Source of the DNA: Nonomuraea turcica
Lineage (GTDB): Bacteria > Actinomycetota > Actinomycetes > Streptosporangiales > Streptosporangiaceae
Assembly: GCF_030718205.1 (NCBI RefSeq)
Contig: NZ_JAUZQF010000019.1
Coordinates: 219,436-283,435, forward strand
Direction of reading: 5' to 3'
DNA: 64,000 bases
Part shown: in pieces, positions 13,676 through 22,273 of the stretch
Layout of the letters: every line of letters begins with the position of its first letter
How positions within the stretch are numbered: the stretch's first letter is position 1
Made by a program: the position numbers and the translations under genes
Notes under the pieces: generated by a model
Told to the model about the DNA's origin: nothing
Databases searched by the model: none
The model's input: the letters and a program-made list of their open reading frames with translations, nothing else

Positions 13676-15844
13676 GTGACGCAGGTCATTGAGATCGACC
13701 GCCGGCTGGCCATCGAGGAGGCCGCGGCCCGGGTGATCACCGACCCGGCCAACTCCAGGGTCGCCGCCCGGCTGCTGGCCGAGGAGATCGCCGACGAGGC
13801 GGCCGCCCACGGGGTGCGGACGTTCTCCGAGTCCATCGCGGCCACCTACGCGGCCGGGCTGATCCAGGACGGGCTGGCCGCGTTCGTCACCACGCACGCC
13901 GCCGAGCTGGACGCGCTGATCTCGGAGGAGGCCGACGGCCGGTTCGAGTACTTCGGCCTGCGCACCGTCTACGACCGCTACCTGCTGCGCCACCCCGAGA
14001 CGCGGGCCGTGCTCGAGCGGCCGCAACACTTCTTCCTGCGCGTGGCCTGCGGCTTGTCGGAGACGGTGGGGGAGGCCGCCGAGCTCTATGCCCTGATGTC
14101 CACGTTGTCCTACCTGCCCAGCTCGCCCACATTGTTCAACTCCGGCGCCCGCCGGCCGCAGCTGTCGTCGTGCTTCCTGCTCGACTCGCCGCGCGACGAG
14201 CTGGAGTCGATCTACGACCGGTACGGCCAGGTGGCGCGGCTGTCGAAGTACGCCGGCGGCATCGGCATCTCCTGGACTCGGGTGCGCTCGCGCGGCTCCC
14301 TGATCCGGGGCACGAACGGCCACTCCAACGGCATCGTCCCGTGGCTGCGTACCCTCGACTCCTCGGTCGCGGCGGTCAACCAGGGCGGCCGGCGCAAGGG
14401 TGCGGCCTGCGTCTACCTGGAGACCTGGCACGCCGACATCGAGGAGTTCCTGGAGCTGCGCGACAACACCGGCGAGGACGCGCGCCGCACCCACAACCTC
14501 AACCTGGCCAACTGGGTGCCCGACGAGTTCATGCGCCGGGTGGAGGCCGGCGAGGTCTGGTCGTTGTTCGACCCGAAGGAGGTGCCCGACCTCACGGACC
14601 TGTACGGGGAGGCGTTCACGGCCGCGTACCGGGCGTACGAGGCCGCCGGGCGATATGTCATGCAGATCCCCGCCCGCACCCTGTACGGCCGCATGATGCG
14701 CACCCTCGCCCAGACCGGCAACGGCTGGATGACGTTCAAGGACGCCGCCAACCGCACCTCCAACCAGACTGCCCGCCCCGAGAACGTCATCCACCTGTCG
14801 AACCTGTGCACCGAGATCCTCGAGGTCACCAGCGACGGCGAGACCGCCGTGTGCAACCTCGGCTCGATCAACCTGGCGGCCCACCTCACCGCCGGGGACA
14901 TGGACTGGGAGCGGCTGCGCCGCACCGTCCGCACCGCGGTGCGCTTCCTCGACCGCACCATCGACCTGGGCTTCTACCCGACGCCCGAGGCAGAGGCGGC
15001 CAACAAGCGGTGGCGGCCGATCGGCCTCGGCGTGATGGGCCTGGCCGATGTCTACTTCACCCTGCGGCTGCCGTTCGACTCCCCGCAGGCCCTCGCCCTG
15101 TCCACGCGGATCGCCGAGGAGATCGCGCTGGCCGCGTACGACACCTCGGCCGACCTGGCCGACGAGCGCGGCAGGCACCCGTCGTACGCCGACACCCGGG
15201 CGGCCGGGGGAGTCCTGCACCTGGACCACTACGTAGCGAGCACGCCGCTCTGGGACGCCCTGCGTCAGAAGATCGCGATCAACGGTCTCCGCAACTCCCT
15301 TATGATCGCCATCGCGCCGACCGCCACGATCGCCTCCATCGCCGGCTGCTACGAGTGCATCGAGCCGCAGGTGTCCAACGTGTTCAAGCGCGAGACCCTG
15401 TCAGGGGAGTTCCTCCAGGTCAACCGCTACCTGGTGGCCGACCTGCAGGCGCGCGGGCTGTGGACGCAGCAGCTGCGGGACGCGATCAAGCGCGCCGACG
15501 GCTCGATCCAGGACGTCCCCGGCATCCCCGAGGACCTGAAGTCGCTCTACCGGACCGCCTGGGAGCTGCCGCAGAAGGCGCTGATCGACCTGGCGGCGGC
15601 GCGGCAGCCGTACATCGACCAGTCGCAGTCGCTCAACCTCTTCATGGCCAGCCCGACCATCGGCAAGCTCTCCTCGATGTACGCCTACGCCTGGAAAAAG
15701 GGCCTGAAGACCACCTATTACCTGCGCTCGCGCCCCGCGACCCGCATCGCCCAGACCACGGTGGCCGCCTCCGCTCCGGAGGCCGTGGTGGAGGCCGTCG
15801 CGTGCTCGCTGGAGAACCCAGAGGTCTGCGAAGCCTGCCAGTGA
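13676..15844 (+). CDS. nrdA: Class I ribonucleoside-diphosphate reductase, alpha subunit
   Basis: A 722-residue catalytic subunit that reduces ribonucleotides to deoxyribonucleotides. Seen are a LSSCFLLDS segment with a redox cysteine, NQGGRRKGA, and the radical-site NLCTEI motif (Cys near 378). There is also a conserved IAPTATIASIAGCYECIEP region and a C-terminal CEACQ tail that shuttles electrons from thioredoxin. A typical N-terminal ATP-cone is not obvious; the first 60 residues look different from the usual VxKRDG start. GTG at 13676 was chosen because GAGGAGAG lies seven bases upstream, and the open extension to 13577 would overlap the riboswitch. The gene is followed 60 bases later by nrdB. 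Confidence 0.95.
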   Translation: MTQVIEIDRRLAIEEAAARVITDPANSRVAARLLAEEIADEAAAHGVRTFSESIAATYAAGLIQDGLAAFVTTHAAELDALISEEADGRFEYFGLRTVYDRYLLRHPETRAVLERPQHFFLRVACGLSETVGEAAELYALMSTLSYLPSSPTLFNSGARRPQLSSCFLLDSPRDELESIYDRYGQVARLSKYAGGIGISWTRVRSRGSLIRGTNGHSNGIVPWLRTLDSSVAAVNQGGRRKGAACVYLETWHADIEEFLELRDNTGEDARRTHNLNLANWVPDEFMRRVEAGEVWSLFDPKEVPDLTDLYGEAFTAAYRAYEAAGRYVMQIPARTLYGRMMRTLAQTGNGWMTFKDAANRTSNQTARPENVIHLSNLCTEILEVTSDGETAVCNLGSINLAAHLTAGDMDWERLRRTVRTAVRFLDRTIDLGFYPTPEAEAANKRWRPIGLGVMGLADVYFTLRLPFDSPQALALSTRIAEEIALAAYDTSADLADERGRHPSYADTRAAGGVLHLDHYVASTPLWDALRQKIAINGLRNSLMIAIAPTATIASIAGCYECIEPQVSNVFKRETLSGEFLQVNRYLVADLQARGLWTQQLRDAIKRADGSIQDVPGIPEDLKSLYRTAWELPQKALIDLAAARQPYIDQSQSLNLFMASPTIGKLSSMYAYAWKKGLKTTYYLRSRPATRIAQTTVAASAPEAVVEAVACSLENPEVCEACQ

Positions 15845-15904
15845 CCCGTTGACCACTTCACCGAAGAACGCGGCCAACGATGCGCTCGTCACGGCGCGCA
15901 CCCT

Positions 15905-16927
15905 GTGAAGAAATGTTTTGAGGAGAAAACGTTGCTGCTCGACCCCGGCATGGACCTCACCCTCCGCCCGATGCGCTATCCGGACTTCTACGAGCGCTAC
16001 CGCGCCGCCATCCGGAACACGTGGACGGTGGAGGAGGTGGACCTGCACTCCGACCTCGCCGACCTGACGAAGATGACGCCGCAGGAGCGGCACCTCATCA
16101 ACCGCCTGGTCGCCTTCTTCGCCACCGGCGACTCCATCGTGGCCAACAACTTGGTGCTCAACCTCTACCAGCACGTCAACGCCCCCGAGGCCCGCCTCTA
16201 TCTCAGCAGGCAACTGTTCGAGGAGGCCGTCCACGTGCAGTTTTACCTGACCCTGCTCGACACCTACCTCCCCGACCTCGACGAGCGGGTGAAGGCGTTC
16301 GACGCCATCGAGCACATCCCGGCGATCCGCGACAAGGCGGAATTCTGCTTCAAGTGGATCGACTCCATCAACGGCCTGGCGCGCCTGGAAACCGCTGCCG
16401 AGCGCCGCCGATTCCTCCTCAACCTCATCTGCTTCGCCGCCTGCATCGAGGGCCTGTTCTTCTACGGCGCCTTCGCCTACGTGTACTGGTTCCGCTCCCG
16501 AGGCCTCCTCGGCGGCCTGGCTACCGGCACGAACTGGGTGTTCAGGGACGAGTCCATGCACATGGAGTTCGCCTTCAGCGTGGTGGACACGGTCCGGGCC
16601 GAGGAGCCGTCGTTGTTCGACGACGAGCTGGGCAAGCAGGTCACCGCCATGCTGGAGGAGGCCGTGGCGGCCGAGCTGGCCTTCGCCGAGGACCTGTGCG
16701 GCGACGGCATGGCCGGCATGAGCGTGGACCAGATGCGTCAATACCTGGAGTACGTCGCCGACCAGCGCCTGGCCAGGCTGGGCCTGCCCCGCCACTACGG
16801 CTCGGCCAACCCCTTCGCCTTCATGGAGCTGCAGGACGTCCAGGAGCTGGCCAACTTCTTCGAACGGCGTGTCTCCGCTTACCAAGTGGCGGTTGAGGGC
16901 AATGTGACCTTTGACGAGATGTTTTAA
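15905..16927 (+). CDS. nrdB: Class I ribonucleoside-diphosphate reductase, beta subunit
   Basis: A 340-residue radical-generating subunit. Metal ligands and the radical tyrosine can be aligned on the E. coli R2 spacing: Asp76 (GDSIVA), Glu107 and His110 (FEEAVH), Tyr114 (VQFY, equivalent to Tyr122), then Glu in CIEGLFF and Glu/His in FRDESMHMEF. The intact tyrosine indicates a tyrosyl-radical (class Ia-like) enzyme. GTG at 15905 gives the listed start. TTG at 15932 has a better ribosome site (GAGGAG eight bases upstream) and is a good alternative. It is the second gene of the riboswitch-controlled operon. No nrdR or nrdS gene follows. Confidence 0.94.
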   Translation: MKKCFEEKTLLLDPGMDLTLRPMRYPDFYERYRAAIRNTWTVEEVDLHSDLADLTKMTPQERHLINRLVAFFATGDSIVANNLVLNLYQHVNAPEARLYLSRQLFEEAVHVQFYLTLLDTYLPDLDERVKAFDAIEHIPAIRDKAEFCFKWIDSINGLARLETAAERRRFLLNLICFAACIEGLFFYGAFAYVYWFRSRGLLGGLATGTNWVFRDESMHMEFAFSVVDTVRAEEPSLFDDELGKQVTAMLEEAVAAELAFAEDLCGDGMAGMSVDQMRQYLEYVADQRLARLGLPRHYGSANPFAFMELQDVQELANFFERRVSAYQVAVEGNVTFDEMF

Positions 16928-16945
16928 GACAAAGGGGGCATCAGC

Positions 16946-18022
16946 GTGCAGTCTCCGTCGGACTGGCCCATTCTCGTAATCTCGGTGATCGGGGCGATCA
17001 TCCTGGTTGAGGCGGTCCGCCGGACGCTGAACAGGATCGGGCGCAAATTCGCGCTCGCCCGGCACCTGGTGGAGCACTGCACGTGGCCCGCGTTCACGGT
17101 GGCCGCCGTCCTGGCGTTCAACCTGGTGTTCGGGCCCGGCATGTTCGGCGACTCGCCGTCCGAGCGGAGCCTCGCCGGCACGGTCGAGCGGGTGCTCGGC
17201 CTCGTCTCGATCGCCGCGATCACCTGGCTGATCGTGCAGGCCACGTACGCGCTGACGGACGTCATCCTCGACCGGCTGGTGCAGGTCGAGGGCGAGCGTA
17301 ACCGCCGGGCGCGGCGGATCATGACCCAGATCGCGCTGGTCCGCCGGGTCGCCGGCGCGATCATCATCGTGGTCGCGGTCGGCGCGATGCTCTTCTCCTT
17401 CCCACAGGTGCGGGCCCTCGGCGCCGGCCTGCTCGCCTCGGCCGGCATTGCCGGGGCCATCGTCGGCATCGCCGCCCAGCCCACCATCGGCAACATGCTC
17501 GCCGGGCTCCAACTCGCCTTCAGCGACGCGCTCCGCCTCGACGACGTCGTCGTGGTCGAGGACGAATGGGGCAGGGTCGAGGAGCTCACCCTCACGTACG
17601 TCGTGCTGCGCCTGTGGGACGAGCGCCGGCTCGTCCTGCCGGTCAGCTATTTCACTCAGACCCCGTTCGAGAACTGGACCCGGCACGGCAGCCGCGTCCT
17701 CGCCGTCGTGTTCCTGCGCGTGGACTGGTCGGTGCCGGTGAAAAAACTCCGCGAGGCCCTGTACGAGTTCCTGCAGGGCAATCCGCTGTGGGACCAGAAG
17801 GATTGGACGCTCCAGGTCACCGATGTGCTGCCCAACGGACTGGTCGAGCTCCGCGCCCTCATGAGCGCCGCCGACTCGCCGTCCTCCTGGGACCTCAAGT
17901 GCGACGTACGGGAATTCCTCGTCGACTACGTCAGGGACAACTTCCCGGAATCCCTGCCCCGCTTCCGCGTCGAAACCCCGGAGACCAGGGTCGGCTTGCC
18001 TTGGGAACACGCGGAGAAATAA
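16946..18022 (+). CDS. MscS-family small-conductance mechanosensitive channel
   Basis: A 358-residue membrane protein. It has about four hydrophobic helices (near residues 8-25, 47-65, 90-107 and 133-150). They are followed by the pore-lining helix ALGAGLLASAGIAGAIVGIAAQPTIGN split around residue 160-180 and the MscS beta domain with LRLDDVVVVEDEWGRVEELTLTYVVLRLWDERRLVLP. The GIAAQPTIGN and DDVV motifs are hallmarks of the family. It would open under membrane tension and release solutes. GTG at 16946 follows AAAGGGGG. It starts 18 bases after nrdB on the same strand and may share its transcript, although a functional tie is not obvious. Confidence 0.9.
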   Translation: MQSPSDWPILVISVIGAIILVEAVRRTLNRIGRKFALARHLVEHCTWPAFTVAAVLAFNLVFGPGMFGDSPSERSLAGTVERVLGLVSIAAITWLIVQATYALTDVILDRLVQVEGERNRRARRIMTQIALVRRVAGAIIIVVAVGAMLFSFPQVRALGAGLLASAGIAGAIVGIAAQPTIGNMLAGLQLAFSDALRLDDVVVVEDEWGRVEELTLTYVVLRLWDERRLVLPVSYFTQTPFENWTRHGSRVLAVVFLRVDWSVPVKKLREALYEFLQGNPLWDQKDWTLQVTDVLPNGLVELRALMSAADSPSSWDLKCDVREFLVDYVRDNFPESLPRFRVETPETRVGLPWEHAEK

Positions 18023-18245
18023 ATGGGTGGCTCGCGCGCCGATCACCGGTTTACCGTAGTAACCGTCCACCCGAGAAGAGCAAGCGGAGGAAGGCGGCGA
18101 AAATGCGCGACCTGAGCATTGCCCGGCCGCTCACGGCCTGCCCCGAGCAGCCGCCGCGCAGGTTTTCCGGATAGTCCTCGAGGACTACCAGGAAAGCCGT
18201 CTCGACCATATCCGAGGCGGCTCTTTTCATGCACGACATCCATAT
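18023..18245. other. Intergenic stretch upstream of tRNA-Pro
   Basis: No convincing gene is seen. The stretch holds a 16-bp perfect palindrome (18172-18187) and the first copy of an 11-bp direct repeat, CCATATCCGAG, at 18206-18216. The second copy at 18240-18250 runs into the 5' end of tRNA-Pro. A 59-codon minus-strand frame crosses it but lacks a ribosome site. Confidence 0.5.
18172..18187. repeat. 16-bp perfect palindrome
   Basis: TAGTCCTC and GAGGACTA pair fully with no spacer. It lies about 60 bases upstream of tRNA-Pro. It could be a regulator site or a small hairpin; no partner regulator is adjacent. Confidence 0.4.
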
Positions 18246-18320
18246 CCGAGTGTGGGGTAGCTTGGTCGCCCGCCTGCCTTGGGAGCAGGAGCATCGCAGG
18301 TTCGAATCCTGCCACTCGGA
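18246..18320 (+). tRNA. tRNA-Pro (TGG)
   Basis: A 75-base cloverleaf with acceptor arms CCGAGTG/CACTCGG, anticodon stem CCTGC/GCAGG, loop CTTGGGA (anticodon TGG with G37, as expected for Pro) and T-loop GGTTCGAATCC. The discriminator is A and CCA is not encoded. No integrase gene is seen beside it. Confidence 0.94.
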
Positions 18321-18526
18321 CGACGGCCCTGAAAGAAAAGGGTCGCGGGCCACGGCCTGGCCGACGGGAATGGCGCCCCCCGGCCGGGCCACGCCCTCGC
18401 CCCGGGCACGGCCCACGCCAGCCAAGCCCGGGGCCCAGCCGCTGCCTGCACGGGAACGCACGCCACCTGTGGCACGCCTTGCGCAAGCATGAGAAGTGGG
18501 GGCGGTGCGTGCACTAGCGTCCCCTT

Positions 18527-19786
18527 ATGGCTACTTTCGCCAGGCTGACCGGACGGGCGGTGGCGGGCGCCGGAGTGCTGGCGCTGTCGCCGGTCCTGGG
18601 GCTGGCCACGCTCGCCGGGATGGCGATGGTGGGCGCGGAGCCGACGGCGTTCGCGGTGACGGGCCTGGCGGTGTTCGCGTCGGTGTTCTTTCTGGGCCTG
18701 CTGCTGTGCGTGCCGAGGCCGAGGGCGGCGTGGGGGCGATGGTTACGCGCGGCGGTGATCCTCGGGGTGGAGGCGACGGTGGTCTGGCACGTCAGTGTGA
18801 CCACCTTGCGCCCGGCTCCGTCTCACACTCCACCGGCGCCGGTGGCCGGGCAGCGCGAGTGGCGGCTGCCGACGGGCTCGGTGCTGGCGTACGTGCGGCT
18901 CGCGCCGAAACGGGTCACCCGGCCCGACCCCGTGGTGTTCCTGCACGGCGGCCCGGGCGTGGCCGATCTGGCGGCGTCCTCGGCGTTTTTCGGGAAGCTG
19001 GCGGCGGACGGCCACCAGGTGTACGTCTATGACCAGCTCGGGGCCGGGCGTTCGGCGCGGCTGCGGGACCCTCGGGGGTACGGGCTGACGCGCGACGTGG
19101 CGGATCTGGAGGCCATCCGCCAGGCGGTGGGCGCCAAGCGGCTGAACCTGATCGCCCAGGATTACGGCGCCCAGCTCGCGGCCGCCTACCTGACAGCGCA
19201 TCCGGACCGCGTCGCGAGGGCGGTGCTCTCCTCTCCGGCCGGACTTCACCCGGCCGGACCGTCCCGGGGAGCGCCCGCCTGGGAGCCCCAAGGGCGAGAG
19301 GCGGACGGGAAGGTCGAGGTGGCGGCGGTGTTCGGACGCGACGGGACACCGGACCCGCGCCTGCTCGCCGTCTCCACGCTGTTGCGGGTGGACCCGCGGG
19401 CGGCGCACGCGTTCGCGGGTGACCGGGAGTTGGACGCCTACCTCGACCTCGTCCGCGAGGGAGCCCCGCATCCCTGCCCCGCCGCCGCACCCGGTTCTGG
19501 CGGGTATGTCGGCCTGACCGGGCGGGCCGCGCCGGGCTCGCTCCGGCTGAGCCTGGCGACGGTGACGGTGCCCGTGCTGATCGTCAAGGGCCAGTGCGAT
19601 GAGCAGAGCTGGGCGTCGGCCATGGAGTTCCGGCGGGCGCTGCCCTCGGCCAGGCTCGCCTACCTCGGCGGCGGCACGTACCAGAGCGAGGCGTATCTCG
19701 GGCTGCTGCGGGCGTTTCTGTCCGGCCGTGCGGTGCCCGCCTACGAGGGCCAAGGCCTGCCCCCTGGCTACCGAGGCCCCGCCTGA
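18527..19786 (+). CDS. Membrane-anchored alpha/beta-hydrolase-fold protein with altered catalytic residues
   Basis: A 419-residue protein. The first 95 residues form about three hydrophobic helices, followed by an alpha/beta-hydrolase domain resembling prolyl iminopeptidases: HGGPG at 140-144 (oxyanion loop) and VYVYDQLGAGRSA at about 166-178. The nucleophile elbow, usually GxSxG, reads AQDYG, putting Asp212 at the nucleophile position. The region where the catalytic histidine is expected reads YLGGGTYQSEAYLG and contains no histidine. The protein may therefore be non-catalytic or use unusual chemistry. ATG at 18527 starts the first membrane helix. It stands alone; the neighbour downstream is a secreted peptidase. 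Hydrolase fold is confident, activity is not. Confidence 0.75.
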   Translation: MATFARLTGRAVAGAGVLALSPVLGLATLAGMAMVGAEPTAFAVTGLAVFASVFFLGLLLCVPRPRAAWGRWLRAAVILGVEATVVWHVSVTTLRPAPSHTPPAPVAGQREWRLPTGSVLAYVRLAPKRVTRPDPVVFLHGGPGVADLAASSAFFGKLAADGHQVYVYDQLGAGRSARLRDPRGYGLTRDVADLEAIRQAVGAKRLNLIAQDYGAQLAAAYLTAHPDRVARAVLSSPAGLHPAGPSRGAPAWEPQGREADGKVEVAAVFGRDGTPDPRLLAVSTLLRVDPRAAHAFAGDRELDAYLDLVREGAPHPCPAAAPGSGGYVGLTGRAAPGSLRLSLATVTVPVLIVKGQCDEQSWASAMEFRRALPSARLAYLGGGTYQSEAYLGLLRAFLSGRAVPAYEGQGLPPGYRGPA

Positions 19787-19912
19787 CCAAGTCCCCCACT
19801 CATCCGCTTCTTGGCGGCCGACAGCGTGGCATGGACGCCGAAGCCGCCGCTCGCCCGCCGGTCGCGGCTGGTCGACGGCGCCGTCCCCCGGCGCCATAGT
19901 ACGAGAGTGTTG

Positions 19913-20926
19913 ATGTTCACCCCCCGGCACCGCCGGACTACCGCCTGCCTCACCGTCGCTACCGCCGCCGCGCTGCTCGTCCCCGGCACCGCCCACGCCG
20001 GCACCGACCCCACCGCGACGGTCTTCTACCCCAACCCGGTCCAGACCCTCGGCAACCAGTTACTGACGGACGACAAGGACCGCGACAGCGCGGCCTTCGC
20101 CCTCGCCTACCGCACCGTCACTCTCACCGACCTGGACGGCTCCGGAACCCTCACCGGGCGTTACGTCCGGGTCAAGAGCGAGACCGGCAAGCCGGTGAAG
20201 GGCACCTTCTCCTTCCACCGCGACACCGACCAGTTCGAGCAGGTGATGGGGTACTACTGGGTCACCACCGCCCAGCACTACCTGCAGTCGCTCGGCTTCG
20301 GCTCCCGGCTGCGCCCGGTCAACCAGCGCCAGATCGAGTTGCGGATCAACCAGTACGGTCCCGACAACTCCTTCTTCCGCGAGGACAAGGCCAACATCAC
20401 CCTCGGTAAGGGAGGGGTGGACGACGCGGAGGACGCCGAGGTGATCGTCCACGAGTACGGTCACTCGGTGCAGGACGGTCAGGTGCCTGGCTTCGGCACC
20501 ACGCTGGAGTCCGGCGCGATCGGCGAGGGCTTCAGCGACTACCTCGCCGTCGCCGTGACGAGCTGGAAGACCGGCGTGCCCGCGAACGCGCCGGAGGCCT
20601 GCGTCGCCGACTGGGATGCGGTCTCCTACACCTCCACCACCCCACACTGCCTGCGCCGCCTCGACGGTACCAAGCGCTACCCGGAGGACGCGGTGGGCCA
20701 GGTCCACCGCGACGGTGAGATCTGGTCGGCGGCCCTGTACGACATCCGCGCCCGCCTGGGTGACAGTCTAGGCAGCACGATCATCATCGATGCCCAGTTC
20801 GACTTCGCCAAGGACACCACGTTCCGTGCCGCCGCTGAGGCGACGGTGGCCACGGCGCAACACCACGGCGGCGCCACCGCCGCCACCGCAGTCCGCGAGG
20901 CCTTCGCATCCCGAGGCCTTCTCTGA
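19913..20926 (+). CDS. Secreted zinc metallopeptidase (thermolysin/M36-like gluzincin)
   Basis: A 337-residue exported protein. The signal peptide (residues 1-29, ending GTAHA) is followed by a region without a long propeptide and then the zinc motif HEYGH (180-184). The third ligand lies in GEGFSDY (Glu205), the gluzincin pattern of M4/M36 peptidases. VEGIWSAAL-type sequence (GEIWSAALYDIRARLG) further along supports the M36 side. It is shorter than fungalysins and has no C-terminal sorting domain. ATG at 19913 was chosen because the signal peptide begins there; a longer frame from 19811 adds non-signal residues. It would degrade extracellular proteins. No neighbour suggests a special role. 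Confidence 0.8.
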   Translation: MFTPRHRRTTACLTVATAAALLVPGTAHAGTDPTATVFYPNPVQTLGNQLLTDDKDRDSAAFALAYRTVTLTDLDGSGTLTGRYVRVKSETGKPVKGTFSFHRDTDQFEQVMGYYWVTTAQHYLQSLGFGSRLRPVNQRQIELRINQYGPDNSFFREDKANITLGKGGVDDAEDAEVIVHEYGHSVQDGQVPGFGTTLESGAIGEGFSDYLAVAVTSWKTGVPANAPEACVADWDAVSYTSTTPHCLRRLDGTKRYPEDAVGQVHRDGEIWSAALYDIRARLGDSLGSTIIIDAQFDFAKDTTFRAAAEATVATAQHHGGATAATAVREAFASRGLL

Positions 20927-21012
20927 CCGAACAGCACTCCGCCGGAGCAGGCGTGCGTGAGGTGCTCGAGCCCGAGGTCGCAGCCCTGGCGGCGGCCCCG
21001 GGCCGAGCGGCT

Positions 21013-21294
21013 CTAGCCGGAGCCGAGAGAGCCGACCGTCACACGCCACTCGCGCAGCTCGCGATCCTTGGTGACCTGCAGCTGTGTGTAGGGGTCCTGG
21101 TCGACGAGCGCCTGCGCCGCGGTCTCGTCCTCCGCCTGCAGGACGATCATGCCGGCCGTCAGGTCCGTGTAAGGGCCGGCCGCGACGAGGCTGCCCTGCT
21201 CCAGGAGCTTGTTCAGGTGTGCGAGATGGTCCTCGCGGCGCTCCGCTCTCAGTGGGGTGTCGTTGTAGCCGTAGGTCAGGACGAACAGTGCCAT
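21013..21294 (-). CDS. YciI-family protein
   Basis: A 93-residue ferredoxin-like protein. The start MALFVLTYGYND, the central REDHLAHLNKLLEQGSLVAAGPY (with the conserved His and Asp of YciI proteins) and a final EWRVTVGSL strand fit the family. YciI-like domains include dehalogenase or isomerase-like enzymes and many of unknown role. The ATG at 21294 has AAAGGAG upstream. It is the last gene of the minus-strand run that begins with the molybdenum hydroxylase genes, 26 bases after the amidohydrolase. It probably takes part in the same catabolic route, for example as an isomerase or lactone-handling enzyme. Confidence 0.75.
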   Translation of the reverse strand: MALFVLTYGYNDTPLRAERREDHLAHLNKLLEQGSLVAAGPYTDLTAGMIVLQAEDETAAQALVDQDPYTQLQVTKDRELREWRVTVGSLGSG

Positions 21295-21320
21295 GCCGAG
21301 ATGCTCCTTTTCCGCTGTTT

Positions 21321-22268
21321 CTACTGTTGGACGACCGGGACCGGCTGACGTTGCCCGTCGAGGTCTCCCAGCCCGTACACCCGTCGTGCGTTGCCGGCGA
21401 AGACGTCGCGTTGGCCGGCGGGCGGGAGGTGGGCCAGCGCGTCCTTCCACGTGCCGACCAAATGCGGCATGATGGTCCAGATCTTCTCGACCGGGAAGTT
21501 GGTGCCGAACATGGCCCGGTCGGTGCCGAACCAGCCGATCACCTGGTCGGCGACCATGGAGATGAGATCGGGATCCACGCGGTGGACGAAGGTGCCTTGC
21601 CCGGTGAGCTTGACGACGATGTTCGGCCGCTCGGCCAGCGCCGCCATCCCGGCCCGCCACGCCTCGAGCCACTCGTGGCCGATGAGCATGCCCGCGTGCA
21701 CGAGGACGAAGGTGACGTCCGGAAAGGCGGCCGCCAATTCGCCCGCATCCGGCATCTGTTCGGGAAAGACCTGCAGTTCGAACAGCCAGCCGAGGTCGGC
21801 GAGCGCGCCGATGTTCTTACGGAAGACCGGATCCTTCATGCGGTCGGGCGCCGTGGCGAACCGGAACTCCGGCCGCTCGTGCCAGTGCAGTTGCTGCCGG
21901 ATCCCCCGGATCAGTGGGGTGAGCGCAGCCTGCCGTCGCATGATCTCCGGAGCGGCCTCGTCGAACATGTCGGCCGATCCGATGACGGCCATCGGCCAGC
22001 CTGTCTCCTGATGAACCTCGCGGAGCCATCGCACCTCGTCCACGACCCGGTCGAGCGGCCAGTTCGTCTGTACGTAGACCGACTCGCCGATGCCCGAGGC
22101 CGTGGCGTCGGCGATGTACTCGTCGATCAGGTAATCCCGCCTGATCGGCTCGTAAGGCCCGAAGATCCGCGGCACCATCGGGCCGGACAGCCACGGCAGG
22201 TCCCCGGCCCGCCAGATGTGATGGTGCGAGTCGACGATGTCGCCCGTGTAGCGGGTCGTCTCCGACAT
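21321..22268 (-). CDS. Amidohydrolase-2 family hydrolase (PDC-hydrolase-like)
   Basis: A 315-residue TIM-barrel metal-dependent hydrolase. DSHHHIW near the N-terminus supplies the first metal ligands. VQTNW, a LVHAGM segment (barrel histidine) and MFGTNFPVEK (usual final aspartate region altered to TNFP, common in this family) follow. Relatives open lactones such as 2-pyrone-4,6-dicarboxylate or decarboxylate ring acids. The ATG at 22268 has GGGAG upstream; the longer open frame to 22418 overlaps the VWA gene and is rejected. It follows the CoxE-like gene by five bases, so it belongs to the molybdenum hydroxylase operon and likely acts on the hydroxylated product. Confidence 0.85.
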   Translation of the reverse strand: MSETTRYTGDIVDSHHHIWRAGDLPWLSGPMVPRIFGPYEPIRRDYLIDEYIADATASGIGESVYVQTNWPLDRVVDEVRWLREVHQETGWPMAVIGSADMFDEAAPEIMRRQAALTPLIRGIRQQLHWHERPEFRFATAPDRMKDPVFRKNIGALADLGWLFELQVFPEQMPDAGELAAAFPDVTFVLVHAGMLIGHEWLEAWRAGMAALAERPNIVVKLTGQGTFVHRVDPDLISMVADQVIGWFGTDRAMFGTNFPVEKIWTIMPHLVGTWKDALAHLPPAGQRDVFAGNARRVYGLGDLDGQRQPVPVVQQ

Positions 22269-22273
22269 GACGA

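Noticed and set aside
12344..15229. Very long minus-strand open frame of about 960 codons opposite the TctC-like and nrdA genes
   Set aside because: It is antisense to nrdA and the riboswitch, has low-complexity Arg/Gly/Pro/Val-rich composition and no domain motifs. It is a GC-driven shadow.
15401..18070. Long minus-strand frame opposite nrdA, nrdB and the MscS gene
   Set aside because: The forward genes carry clear catalytic motifs; this frame shows no recognisable motif and its composition is that of an antisense shadow.
18051..18230. 59-codon minus-strand frame ending LRLLFSGGRLLR between the MscS gene and tRNA-Pro
   Set aside because: Third-position GC is fairly high, but there is no ribosome site, the promoter would lie antisense in the tRNA gene, and the product is not recognised.
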